Notes: generated by a model not told the origin, from the letters alone. A stretch of 6,604 nt of DNA from Candidatus Bathyarchaeota archaeon (GCA_030630585.1 DAOVMU010000087.1:1-6604), one strand, 5' to 3'. Positions 1 through 6,061 are shown, counted from the first letter of the stretch. Made by a program: numbers and translations.

Positions 1-4
1 AAAA

Positions 5-178
5 ATGAAGAAGGACAAAAAGCTGAGTATGAAACTGCAGATTATGGGACACTCCAACAATCTTTTAGACCTGCCTGAGTCTAAAGAAAAGCTGAGAAGG
101 GGCTTGGAAAAAATACAAAAAGAAGGCTGGATCAAACCTGAAGAGAAGAGCAAGATTTTAGACTCCTACGCCAAGTGA
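5..178 (+). CDS. Small lysine-rich hypothetical protein (possibly 3' end of a larger gene)
   Basis: An open frame from ATG at 5 to TGA at 176-178 encodes 57 residues. The frame stays open to the left edge, so this may be only the C-terminus of a longer protein. The product is strongly charged, with many Lys and Glu, and its second half (LRRGLEKIQKEGWIKPEE) looks like amphipathic helices. No cysteine cluster, membrane segment or recognisable catalytic motif is visible. I do not recognise the family. It runs in the same direction as the AAA+ gene but is separated from it by a new TATA-like box, so the two are probably not one operon. Codon use looks like the neighbouring genes, which supports real coding, but the evidence is weak because of the short length. 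Confidence 0.5.
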   Translation: MKKDKKLSMKLQIMGHSNNLLDLPESKEKLRRGLEKIQKEGWIKPEEKSKILDSYAK

Positions 179-213
179 AAAAAATTAGAACTGTCGACCC
201 TGCTTCTTAAATG

Positions 214-221
214 CTTTAAAT
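214..221 (+). promoter_or_regulatory. TATA-like box of the AAA+ ATPase gene
   Basis: CTTTAAAT matches the archaeal box A consensus. Its centre is 40 nt before the ATG at 258. Archaeal transcription normally starts about 25-27 nt after the box centre, which puts the 5' end near 243-246, so an ATG at 228 would not be on the mRNA. This box therefore decides the start codon of the gene. Confidence 0.55.
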
Positions 222-257
222 CTTCATATGTTATTTTACATAAGAGTGAAATGCCAA

Positions 258-2018
258 ATGACGGTTGACGACAGAGTTGTTGAACGTAGACTTCTCCTGA
301 AACGTGCCTTTCCACGAACCAAACTGTTCAGTATCGGTAAACAACTAAATATTCCCTATTTTCAACGTTTCACAACAGCTTGGGACATTGAAGAAGACGA
401 CGCTGCCCTCGAAATCGCATCTGCCATAAATGACACGCAACTCAAAGAAGTTTTTGAAACCTACAGTCCCCGTGAATGGGTTGTTTTCCGAGGAGGATAC
501 TACACCTTTGAAGACGACGTGCTGCTCCTTGAAAGTTCTTGGAAAAAAATTCAAAAAGGATTGCATCAGACAAGAAGAAAGTACGGAAAAAACTGCACCG
601 CAGTTTTAAAAGTTTTAGTTGAAACTGGAAAAAGTAGCAACTTAAGGGAAATCAAACGTGGCTTAAAGCCAGGTGTTGACCCACTTCGCATTTTAGAAAT
701 GCTTGAACAATTGAAGGTGATAGTTACCTCATACAAAGGCGACAAATATCAGGAATGGAAAATGTTGGAGGAGACCTTACCTTTGATTCGGTCTGCGCTT
801 GGAATGGCGCCAACTCCGCTGATAATGAAGCCTTCAGCTGTTTCTCTAAAGCTGGCTGCGAGAGGGAAGGTGAGGGAGCTAGATTATGTAGAAGCAGAAC
901 ACAAAATAATTCAGAAAATGGATAGGGAACTCGACGAATATTTAAATGAGTTACTTAGGCATAGACTTGACGCAACAATTAAGTTTGGAAAGCAGTTCTC
1001 CTCAGCCTCGTTGGCAGGTTACCTTCAAGAACTCTTCGGCAAAATTCTCTACTTCGACAGCTTGCTCAGCATCATCCAGCAATATGGGCTGGCGGATGTG
1101 AAAATCGTTCATCAACGTGGCAAAACTGGAAAAAGAACGGGCTGGAACCTTTCCTTGTTCGGAGAGCCAGGCACTGGAAAAAGCTTTGCCACACGCGACA
1201 TGATGTTGGGAAAGCCTGATGCTAAAGTTCCGCCGCATGGAATCCCAGGGCGAAATCGTTACGCCGGCGGAATAACCCCCGCACGTTTCATCCGTATAGG
1301 ACAAGCCTATGTTAACAGAGTTTTCAACTTTATTGTTCCAGAGTTCAATGATTGGTTTAGATACAAAGGCATGGTGGAACCGTTAAAGCTGGCTATGGAA
1401 AGAGGTGAAATTAAATATGAGATGCACCGCGAAGTTATTGGTCCCTACCGTTTCAATTCCTTCTTCAGTGTCAACTACAATGTAACAACCTTTGGCAGAG
1501 GATACGAAGTCACGGTTCAAGATGCAAACTTCAACGCTATTGAAGACAGAATGCTGTGTCGACTTCATCGGTTAACGAAGCAACGTTACTTAGAGATTGC
1601 GCAAAGCCAGATGCGACTTATGTTCGGCAAGATCGACATCGAAAAAGGCGCGCAACAAATACGCGATCACCTTGCACTCGTTTATGCAATCGAAACAAGG
1701 CATCCTCTTGTGAAAGAACGGTTTCAACACAAGCCTGTCATGCTTAACCCAAAAGCGCAGAAAATGATCGAGAAGGCTAGAGAAGTCATACTGGAACATA
1801 TCCCACATGAGGTTGTAAGATTCTCCGCACGCCTTGAAGACCACGCAATAAGATTTGCCTGCGCAGCCTCGCTTCTTAACTATTTCCGTTCAAATATGGA
1901 CTTTATTCCAGTAAGTGAAGAGGCGCTTCGATATGCAATTCAACTCTTCGTAGAGGAAGCCTCAGTGCGCTCCCGAGAAGAATTTGACTCCCAAGAAGTT
2001 TTGAAAAAGTTGCTGTGA
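258..2018 (+). CDS. AAA+ ATPase, MCM-like core, with N-terminal winged-helix-like region
   Basis: The protein is 586 aa from ATG 258. An in-frame ATG at 228 gives 596 aa but lies upstream of the expected transcription start; GTG 246 is another option. Residue numbers are from 258. Residues about 110-175 form a helix-rich region ending in a wing-like strand pair, resembling a winged-helix DNA-binding fold. Residues about 205-290 are helical. The ATPase core starts with Walker A GEPGTGKS (302-309). Walker B is FNFIVPEFN (356-364): the usual Asp is Pro361, while catalytic Glu362 remains. Sensor 1 is near FFSVNYN (402-408), a probable arginine finger is Arg431 in EDRML, and a sensor-2 helix is SARLEDHAIRFA (Arg525). 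The segment AMERGEIKYEM before sensor 1 and the lid resemble the MCM helicase arrangement. I infer an ATP-driven DNA- or protein-remodelling role; partners are unknown. It seems monocistronic. It lacks the MCM N-terminal zinc/OB domain, so it is not the replicative MCM. Confidence 0.85.
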   Translation: MTVDDRVVERRLLLKRAFPRTKLFSIGKQLNIPYFQRFTTAWDIEEDDAALEIASAINDTQLKEVFETYSPREWVVFRGGYYTFEDDVLLLESSWKKIQKGLHQTRRKYGKNCTAVLKVLVETGKSSNLREIKRGLKPGVDPLRILEMLEQLKVIVTSYKGDKYQEWKMLEETLPLIRSALGMAPTPLIMKPSAVSLKLAARGKVRELDYVEAEHKIIQKMDRELDEYLNELLRHRLDATIKFGKQFSSASLAGYLQELFGKILYFDSLLSIIQQYGLADVKIVHQRGKTGKRTGWNLSLFGEPGTGKSFATRDMMLGKPDAKVPPHGIPGRNRYAGGITPARFIRIGQAYVNRVFNFIVPEFNDWFRYKGMVEPLKLAMERGEIKYEMHREVIGPYRFNSFFSVNYNVTTFGRGYEVTVQDANFNAIEDRMLCRLHRLTKQRYLEIAQSQMRLMFGKIDIEKGAQQIRDHLALVYAIETRHPLVKERFQHKPVMLNPKAQKMIEKAREVILEHIPHEVVRFSARLEDHAIRFACAASLLNYFRSNMDFIPVSEEALRYAIQLFVEEASVRSREEFDSQEVLKKLL

Positions 2019-2080
2019 AATAGCATGAAAACGCGTAGCGCGCGCAGGTTCAAAAATGACTTTATACTGCGAAAACGTCG

Positions 2081-2136
2081 TCAAAGACGCAACTTTTAAA
2101 TTGTGCATGTTAGATTTTAGGCTCCGGCGTCTTTGA
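2081..2136. repeat. 10-bp perfect inverted repeat bracketing the ABC operon promoter
   Basis: TCAAAGACGC (2081-2090) is the exact reverse complement of GCGTCTTTGA (2127-2136). The arms are separated by 36 nt that contain the TATA-like box and the predicted transcription start; the right arm ends one base before the ATG at 2138. Because the left arm is upstream of the predicted start, an RNA hairpin of both arms would not form in the normal transcript. This favours a DNA-level role, for example two half-sites of a repressor, but that is inference. Confidence 0.5.
2094..2101 (+). promoter_or_regulatory. TATA-like box of the ABC transporter operon
   Basis: TTTTAAAT is a good archaeal box A, centred 40 nt before the ATG at 2138, so transcription is expected to start near 2122-2125 with a leader of about 13-16 nt. 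A second, weaker candidate, TTTATAC, sits at 2061-2067. Confidence 0.55.
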
Positions 2137-2137
2137 T

Positions 2138-2869
2138 ATGAACCTTGCTATTGAAGCGGAAAGCGTAGTCAAGATTTTCGGCAGCATTCATGCACTGGAT
2201 GGTCTAAGTTTTTATGTTAAGCCTCGTGAAATTTTCGGGCTTATCGGTCCGAATGGGGCTGGAAAAACCACTGCACTCAGGATTGTCTCAACGTTGCTAA
2301 AGCCTACTTCTGGTTCTGTAAAAGTTCTTGGTCGTGATGTCGTCAATCAGGCTTCTGAGATACGTGGGCTCATAAGCTATCTTCCTGAAGAGGCGGGAGC
2401 TTACAAAAATCTGTCAGGGTATGAGTACTTAGAGTTTATGGCTAAGTTTACCATTGAAGACAAACAACTTATTAGAGAAACTGTTGAGGCAGCAGCAAAG
2501 ATCTCTGGGCTAGAAGAACGTCTTAAAGATAAGGTGAAGACATACAGCAAGGGTATGAAAAGGCGTCTCCTCGTTGCAAGAGCTCTTATGACAAAGCCTA
2601 AGCTTGCAGTGTTGGATGAACCAACGAGCGGATTGGATGTTCTTCATTCCGTTCATGTTAGAGGAATCATAAAGCAATATGTAGAAAAAGAAGGAGTTAC
2701 CGTGCTTCTTTCAAGTCATAACATGCTTGAAGTGGAGCATCTATGCGACAAAGTGGCTCTCATAAATAAGGGCAAGATGGTAGCTGAAGGCTCTCCAGCA
2801 GAACTTAAGAAAGAGGCGAATGCATCAAATCTTGAAGAAGTGTTTGCGAAGGTGGTTGGTTTTGGTTAA
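2138..2869 (+). CDS. ABC-2 type transporter ATP-binding subunit
   Basis: This 243-aa protein is the cytoplasmic motor of an ABC-2 type (exporter-like, NatA/Drr-like) transporter. Walker A is GPNGAGKTT (37-45). The Q-loop region reads SYLPEEAGAY (80-89), with Glu in the usual Gln place, as in many ABC-2 ATPases. The signature is YSKGMKR (136-142) instead of LSGGQ, also common in this subgroup. Walker B is LAVLDEPTSGLD (156-167, with Asp160 and Glu161), which runs into the D-loop. The switch His194 is in LLSSHNMLEVE. All catalytic elements are present and the length is normal. The TAA stop overlaps the start of the permease gene, so the two are translationally coupled and form one complex. Substrate cannot be told from the ATPase. 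The ATG at 2138 fits both the Walker A spacing of the family and the promoter 40 nt upstream. Confidence 0.96.
   Translation: MNLAIEAESVVKIFGSIHALDGLSFYVKPREIFGLIGPNGAGKTTALRIVSTLLKPTSGSVKVLGRDVVNQASEIRGLISYLPEEAGAYKNLSGYEYLEFMAKFTIEDKQLIRETVEAAAKISGLEERLKDKVKTYSKGMKRRLLVARALMTKPKLAVLDEPTSGLDVLHSVHVRGIIKQYVEKEGVTVLLSSHNMLEVEHLCDKVALINKGKMVAEGSPAELKKEANASNLEEVFAKVVGFG
2850..2855 (+). promoter_or_regulatory. Shine-Dalgarno-like site deciding the permease start
   Basis: AGGTGG lies inside the end of the ATPase gene, 6 nt before TTG 2862. It matches the archaeal anti-SD complement (GGAGGTG) and supports a start at TTG 2862, overlapping the ATPase stop, over the longer ATG 2820 frame. Confidence 0.5.
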
Positions 2870-4175
2870 AGATTTATTCAACATCATTGTGAAGGAAGTC
2901 AAGGAGTTAGTCAGAGACCCAACACTCATCTTAGGCATGATAATCGTCCCGTTAATACTGTTTCCACTAATGGGATTCGCAATGCAAACTTCAATGAAAA
3001 CAGCAGAAGAAAGCATGAGAAACATTTCAATCGCAGTAATAGACCTTGATAAAGGCTCTGTTGCTGAAAACCTCACGAATTTCTTGATAACTCTGAATGT
3101 TAGAATTGTTGAGGTTGATGATTCAAATCTTACCGAAGCGGTTAACTACGTTCAGCAGTCAAACCTCACTGGGCTCATAGTTATACCTTCTGACTTCAGC
3201 AACAACATCACGGAGGGCTCAAAGGCAGAACTAGATGTTTACACCGTGTTTAGGGGCGGGGGCATAGCTGAGTCCACTAGTTCTTCAGCAATAAGTGCTC
3301 TGTTGGAGACGTTTGAAGAACGTCTGGTTTTTCAAAAAATTGGTGAAAAATTTCCTGAAGACCCAGAAACTGTTTTGGATCCTATAAAGACGTCTGAAAA
3401 ATCAATAATTAAAGGGAAAAGCGTTGACGTTAATCCAGGTGTTCTTTTCGGGTTGATGATGTCGCAGTCCATAGGCATGCCAATAGGCATAATGATGTTG
3501 CTTATGTTTGCGATGCAGCTTGCAGCTACATCTGTTGCGTCGGAGAAGGAGGAAAAGACGTTGGAAACTTTGTTGACATTGCCTATCAACAGGTTCACAA
3601 TTCTAGCTGGAAAATTGACGGGTTCCATAATTGTTGCAGTTATGGGAGCGATAGCCTACATTGTAGGCTTCAACTATTATATGAGTTCCTTTATGGGGGT
3701 TATACCCGCCGAAACTGGTGTAGATCTTGCAGCGATAGGGTTTGCGCCAACACCGATATCATACTTACTTCTCGGGATCTCACTTTTTGTGTCACTGATT
3801 TCAGCGTTGGCGTTAGCAGTTTCAATTTCCATTTTCGCTGAAGATGTGAAAGGTGCTCAAGCTTTGGTGGGGCCTCTGAGCATGTTATTGATCTTTCCAA
3901 TGATTTTTATGATGTTCACTGATATCTACGCCTTGCCATTTCCTTTGATGATCGTTTTATTTGCAATACCATTCACACATCCCATGCTGGCATCTAAAGT
4001 AGCTTTCACTGGTGATTACCTAACAGCTGTCATAGGCATTGTTTACGTGTCAATATTTACCATTGCAGTGCTCTACATTGCGGCGAGGTTGTTCGGCACA
4101 GAGAAAATCTTAACGGCGAAGCTGAAGTTTAAGTGGTTGAGAAGACGTAGAAGAATGCCAGCTGAAGAACCGTAG
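2862..4175 (+). CDS. ABC-2 type transporter permease subunit
   Basis: From TTG 2862 the protein has 437 aa; the frame is open back to ATG 2820 but that adds a basic, un-family-like extension lying entirely in the ATPase gene. Topology seen by hydrophobicity: a short basic cytoplasmic N-terminus, TM1 about 22-41, a large outward domain about 42-195, then TM segments near 198-225, 246-272, 297-325, 333-353, 357-376 and 385-410, and a basic cytoplasmic tail containing five consecutive arginines. The cytoplasmic motif ASEKEEKTLETLLTLPI (226-242) is the conserved coupling segment of ABC-2 permeases. The first-TM-plus-large-ectodomain layout resembles NatB/YhaP-type exporters. The ectodomain carries five N-glycosylation sequons (Asn54, 70, 89, 101, 115). 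It overlaps the ATPase stop by 8 nt, indicating one complex. Likely an efflux system of unknown substrate. Confidence 0.93.
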   Translation: MVKDLFNIIVKEVKELVRDPTLILGMIIVPLILFPLMGFAMQTSMKTAEESMRNISIAVIDLDKGSVAENLTNFLITLNVRIVEVDDSNLTEAVNYVQQSNLTGLIVIPSDFSNNITEGSKAELDVYTVFRGGGIAESTSSSAISALLETFEERLVFQKIGEKFPEDPETVLDPIKTSEKSIIKGKSVDVNPGVLFGLMMSQSIGMPIGIMMLLMFAMQLAATSVASEKEEKTLETLLTLPINRFTILAGKLTGSIIVAVMGAIAYIVGFNYYMSSFMGVIPAETGVDLAAIGFAPTPISYLLLGISLFVSLISALALAVSISIFAEDVKGAQALVGPLSMLLIFPMIFMMFTDIYALPFPLMIVLFAIPFTHPMLASKVAFTGDYLTAVIGIVYVSIFTIAVLYIAARLFGTEKILTAKLKFKWLRRRRRMPAEEP

Positions 4176-4210
4176 CAAAGCTTTTCCGTAGAACACACAA
4201 AACTTGTTTT

Positions 4211-4214
4211 GGTG
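4211..4214 (+). promoter_or_regulatory. Short Shine-Dalgarno-like site for the epimerase gene
   Basis: GGTG is 7 nt before TTG 4222 and matches part of the archaeal SD consensus. It supports TTG 4222 over the upstream in-frame TTG at 4204. A 4-base match is weak on its own. Confidence 0.35.
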
Positions 4215-4221
4215 TCGCAAA

Positions 4222-5325
4222 TTGGGAATCCAGCAGATTGAAGTTTATTCTGTTACTTTACGTTATAAGGAACCTTTCCGAATTGCTCCGGGAGCAAGCA
4301 GTGAAAGTCGCAACATAGTGGTTAGGATACTCACGGATTATGATGTGTTTGGCTGGGGTGAATCATCGCCGTCGCAAAGGGTAACGGGTGAAAACACAAA
4401 AACGGTTGTTAAAGCCTTAGATAGGATTGCGCCGAAGCTTATTGGCATGTGTCCATTGAGAATCGAACAAGACGTTGAGGCTATGGACGCTGTGGTTGAG
4501 GGAAATCCAGCTGCAAAAGCCGCCATAGACATGGCATTACACGACATCTTTGGAAAAACAACCCGTAAACCCCTTTTCATGTTGATGGGTGGCTATCGCA
4601 CAGAAGTGCTAACAGACTTAACTTTGGGCATTAAATCTCCAAAAGAGATGGCTAAAGACGCTGTCAGAGCCGTCAGGAGAGGGTTCAAAGCTCTGAAGGT
4701 GAAGGTTGGAGTTAGCCCCGCCGAGGATGTTGAGTGTATTAGACTAATCCGTGAAGCGGTTGGTGGCGATATACAGGTAAGAATTGACGCAAATCAAGGA
4801 TGGACGTCCAAACAAGCCGTAGAAGTTCTCAACAAGATAGAAAAGTTTAACATTCAACTTGCCGAGCAGCCAGTTCCAGCAGAAGACATCAAAGGCTTGA
4901 TTCAAGTTAAGAAAAACTCGCCAATACCTGTGATGGCTGATGAAAGTGTGCATTCACCTGAAGATGCTCTGCACTTGATTCAAGCGGAAGCCGTAGACCT
5001 CATAAACATTAAGCTGATGAAGAGCGGAGGCATACTGAAAGCCAGAATAATTGCTGCTGTTGCTGAGGCTGCTGGAATTCCATGCATGATCGGATGCATG
5101 GGTGAATCTGGAATAGGCATAGCAGCAGGAGCACACCTAGCCGCAGCCGTCAAAAATATACAATACGCAGACTTGGACTCTGACATTCTGCTGAAGGATA
5201 AGCTTGTCACGAAAGGCGGAACAAAAGTCAAAAGTTCCATGCGGACTTTTCCAAAACAGTACGGGCTAGGCGTAAAAGAGCTGGACCAGAAGCTTCTGGG
5301 AGAACCGATAAGAGTTTACAAGTAA
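4222..5325 (+). CDS. Dipeptide epimerase, enolase superfamily (MR/MLE type)
   Basis: From TTG 4222 the protein has 367 aa, close to the 366 aa of Bacillus L-Ala-D/L-Glu epimerase; an upstream TTG at 4204 would add six residues. Family chemistry is Mg2+-dependent proton abstraction at the alpha carbon of the C-terminal residue of a dipeptide and reprotonation on the other face. All needed parts are visible: the KVK motif (Lys159, Lys161), metal ligands Asp189 in DANQGW, Glu215 in AEQP and Asp240 in ADES, the opposite-face base Lys264 in NIKLMKSGG, and the DLD motif (Asp317, Asp319) that binds the dipeptide amino group and separates dipeptide epimerases from other MLE-type enzymes. The N-terminal capping domain is about 1-120. 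No signal peptide is seen, so it is cytoplasmic. It starts 46 nt after the permease stop with no clear TATA box between, so co-transcription with the transporter is likely. Which dipeptide it uses cannot be told from sequence. Confidence 0.92.
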   Translation: MGIQQIEVYSVTLRYKEPFRIAPGASSESRNIVVRILTDYDVFGWGESSPSQRVTGENTKTVVKALDRIAPKLIGMCPLRIEQDVEAMDAVVEGNPAAKAAIDMALHDIFGKTTRKPLFMLMGGYRTEVLTDLTLGIKSPKEMAKDAVRAVRRGFKALKVKVGVSPAEDVECIRLIREAVGGDIQVRIDANQGWTSKQAVEVLNKIEKFNIQLAEQPVPAEDIKGLIQVKKNSPIPVMADESVHSPEDALHLIQAEAVDLINIKLMKSGGILKARIIAAVAEAAGIPCMIGCMGESGIGIAAGAHLAAAVKNIQYADLDSDILLKDKLVTKGGTKVKSSMRTFPKQYGLGVKELDQKLLGEPIRVYK

Positions 5326-5347
5326 CCTTCTAGCCGTTTTCAATGGA

Positions 5348-5438
5348 TGGGGCTGCCCGGATTTGAACCGGGGTCTAGAGAGCCCAATTGGAGAGTGCTT
5401 CTTGTCTCCAAGCCTAGACCAAGCTAGCCGACAGCCCC
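5348..5438 (-). tRNA. tRNA-Pro (anticodon UGG) with a 16-nt intron
   Basis: Read on the minus strand the gene starts GGGGCTG, pairing with CAGCCCC before discriminator A73. The T arm is CCCGG-TTCAAAT-CCGGG. The D arm GGCT-AGCTTGGTCTA-GGCT includes G-U pairs. The anticodon stem is GGAGA/TCTCT. The 23 nt between these stem strands cannot be a normal loop. Removing 16 nt (5388-5403) leaves CTTGGGC, a 7-nt loop with U33, anticodon UGG (5384-5386), G37. Variable loop AGAC and the general body resemble archaeal tRNA-Pro. CCA is not encoded. The mature length is 75 nt before CCA addition. Confidence 0.9.
5388..5403 (-). other. Non-canonical tRNA intron at position 32/33
   Basis: The intron is AAGAAGCACTCTCCAA (minus strand). 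A bulge-helix-bulge motif can be drawn: exon GGAG pairs with intron CTCC as the 4-bp central helix, with 3-nt bulges AC^A and AA^T at the two splice sites and a small inner AG/CT stem with a 5-nt loop. Shifting the helix one base in either direction gives loops of 9 or 5 nt, so only this register restores a 7-nt anticodon loop. Removal would be by the archaeal splicing endonuclease; the off-37/38 position implies a broad-specificity enzyme. Confidence 0.8.
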
Positions 5439-5487
5439 TTCTCTACAAGGTTCTACGCTGCAAGAAATAGAGAATTCTAGAAGGTGA

Positions 5488-5495
5488 ATTTAAAA
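5488..5495 (-). promoter_or_regulatory. TATA-like box of the tRNA-Pro gene
   Basis: On the minus strand TTTTAAAT is centred about 53 nt before the first tRNA base. With normal spacing, transcription would start near 5466 and leave a 5' leader of about 28 nt for RNase P. It lies in the 85-nt gap behind the Cys-rich gene, so the tRNA probably has its own promoter. Confidence 0.45.
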
Positions 5496-5523
5496 CGTTC
5501 GTATAACAAAACTAGATTCTTCG

Positions 5524-5868
5524 TTACCGTTTTTTGAGTGAGCACTGGAGTATTTTTGGGCAGACTAGGCACTCGTCTGGGATGACATCGTCTCTTGGAA
5601 GAGTGTTTAAGAAGCCAAAATGATGCACGCATTTTGCCGGTGAGTCGAAGACTTGTGGGTGTTCAGCGGTTTTGACGCCTACAAGCCTCATCTTTTCGTC
5701 GACCATCATGTCTATTTTTGACATGCAGTATGGGCAGGCGTAATATGTCTGTCTAGGCACTGTGGAAGAGTCGGTTAAGACTGTGGGCTTCTCAAACGAT
5801 TTTCCACATCCCTTGTACGGGCATCTTAGTTTTTCCGCGTGTGAGTGTAGATGCATAAGCTGTCCCAC
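5524..5868 (-). CDS. Small Cys/His-rich metal-binding protein, function unknown
   Basis: The protein has 114 aa from GTG 5868; ATG 5856 (four residues shorter) is the alternative, but GTG fits the 40-nt distance to the TATA-like box. Two probable metal sites are visible. The first is Cys16-X4-Cys21 in CPYKGCGKSF with Cys45-X2-Cys48 in CPYCMSKI, a four-Cys zinc-ribbon-like pair of knuckles around a 23-residue linker. The second, C-terminal, has Cys80 with His82/His83, then Cys100-X2-Cys103-X5-Cys109 in ECLVCPKILQC; this spacing could hold zinc or an iron-sulfur cluster. There is no signal peptide or membrane segment. The tail is basic (LKKR). Such proteins are often annotated in archaea as zinc-finger proteins of unknown function and could bind nucleic acid, but nothing here proves it. 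It is monocistronic, divergent from the methyltransferase and upstream of the tRNA gene. Confidence 0.82.
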   Translation of the reverse strand: MGQLMHLHSHAEKLRCPYKGCGKSFEKPTVLTDSSTVPRQTYYACPYCMSKIDMMVDEKMRLVGVKTAEHPQVFDSPAKCVHHFGFLNTLPRDDVIPDECLVCPKILQCSLKKR

Positions 5869-5903
5869 TGGTTGACGGCTTCTAACCTGTATCGTTAATA
5901 TTA

Positions 5904-5911
5904 ATATTTAA
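5904..5911 (-). promoter_or_regulatory. TATA-like box of the Cys-rich protein gene
   Basis: On the minus strand TTAAATAT is centred about 40 nt before GTG 5868, predicting a leader of roughly 13-15 nt. It lies next to the palindrome TTAATATTAA (5895-5904), so the exact box is ambiguous within this AT run. Confidence 0.45.
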
Positions 5912-6031
5912 TAAACATTTTCGTTTACACGTACAACAAAAATACAGAAATCATCAGTCAGAAAATCGAAGAAATCCGTGCCCCTTATAGGATGATGACA
6001 GAGCGACGGCAACGTCTTAAGCCCTCCAAAT

Positions 6032-6039
6032 GCTTATAT
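6032..6039 (+). promoter_or_regulatory. TATA-like box of the methyltransferase gene
   Basis: GCTTATAT is centred 40 nt before TTG 6076. The predicted transcription start near 6061 places the SD-like GGAGA (6062-6066) at the very 5' end of the mRNA. Confidence 0.45.
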
Positions 6040-6061
6040 CAACAGCCATCAGTAATTTCAT

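Noticed and set aside
228..257. N-terminal extension of the AAA+ protein from ATG 228
   Set aside because: The ATG is only 6 nt after the TATA-like box, so it would lie upstream of the expected transcript start; not excluded if another promoter exists.
1002..1304. 100-aa minus-strand open frame inside the AAA+ gene
   Set aside because: It is antisense to the Walker A region of a clearly coding frame and has no motif of its own.
2032..2042. CGCG-TAG-CGCG mini-hairpin after the AAA+ gene, considered as a terminator
   Set aside because: The stem is only 4 bp with a 3-nt loop and there is no T-tract after it; archaeal termination normally depends on T-rich DNA.
2820..2861. N-terminal extension of the permease from ATG 2820
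   Set aside because: It lies wholly inside the ATPase gene and gives a basic leader unlike ABC-2 permeases; TTG 2862 has an SD-like AGGTGG at proper spacing.
3332..3900. Two minus-strand open frames inside the permease gene
   Set aside because: They are shadows of the membrane-protein frame, with no start signal or recognisable domain.
4198..4211. CAAAAC-TT-GTTTTG inverted repeat just before the epimerase gene, considered as an operator or terminator
   Set aside because: It is short, AT-rich and has a 2-nt loop, so it is poorly distinguishable from chance.
4954..5240. Two overlapping minus-strand open frames inside the epimerase gene
   Set aside because: They are antisense shadows of a gene with a complete catalytic residue set; their products show no domain and no promoter is seen.
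5382..5403. Reading the tRNA as Trp (CCA) or Glu (CUC) from CTCTCCAA in the gene
   Set aside because: These triplets fall in the intron; using them leaves an unpaired anticodon stem and a wrong loop length, whereas UGG gives a normal 7-nt loop with U33.
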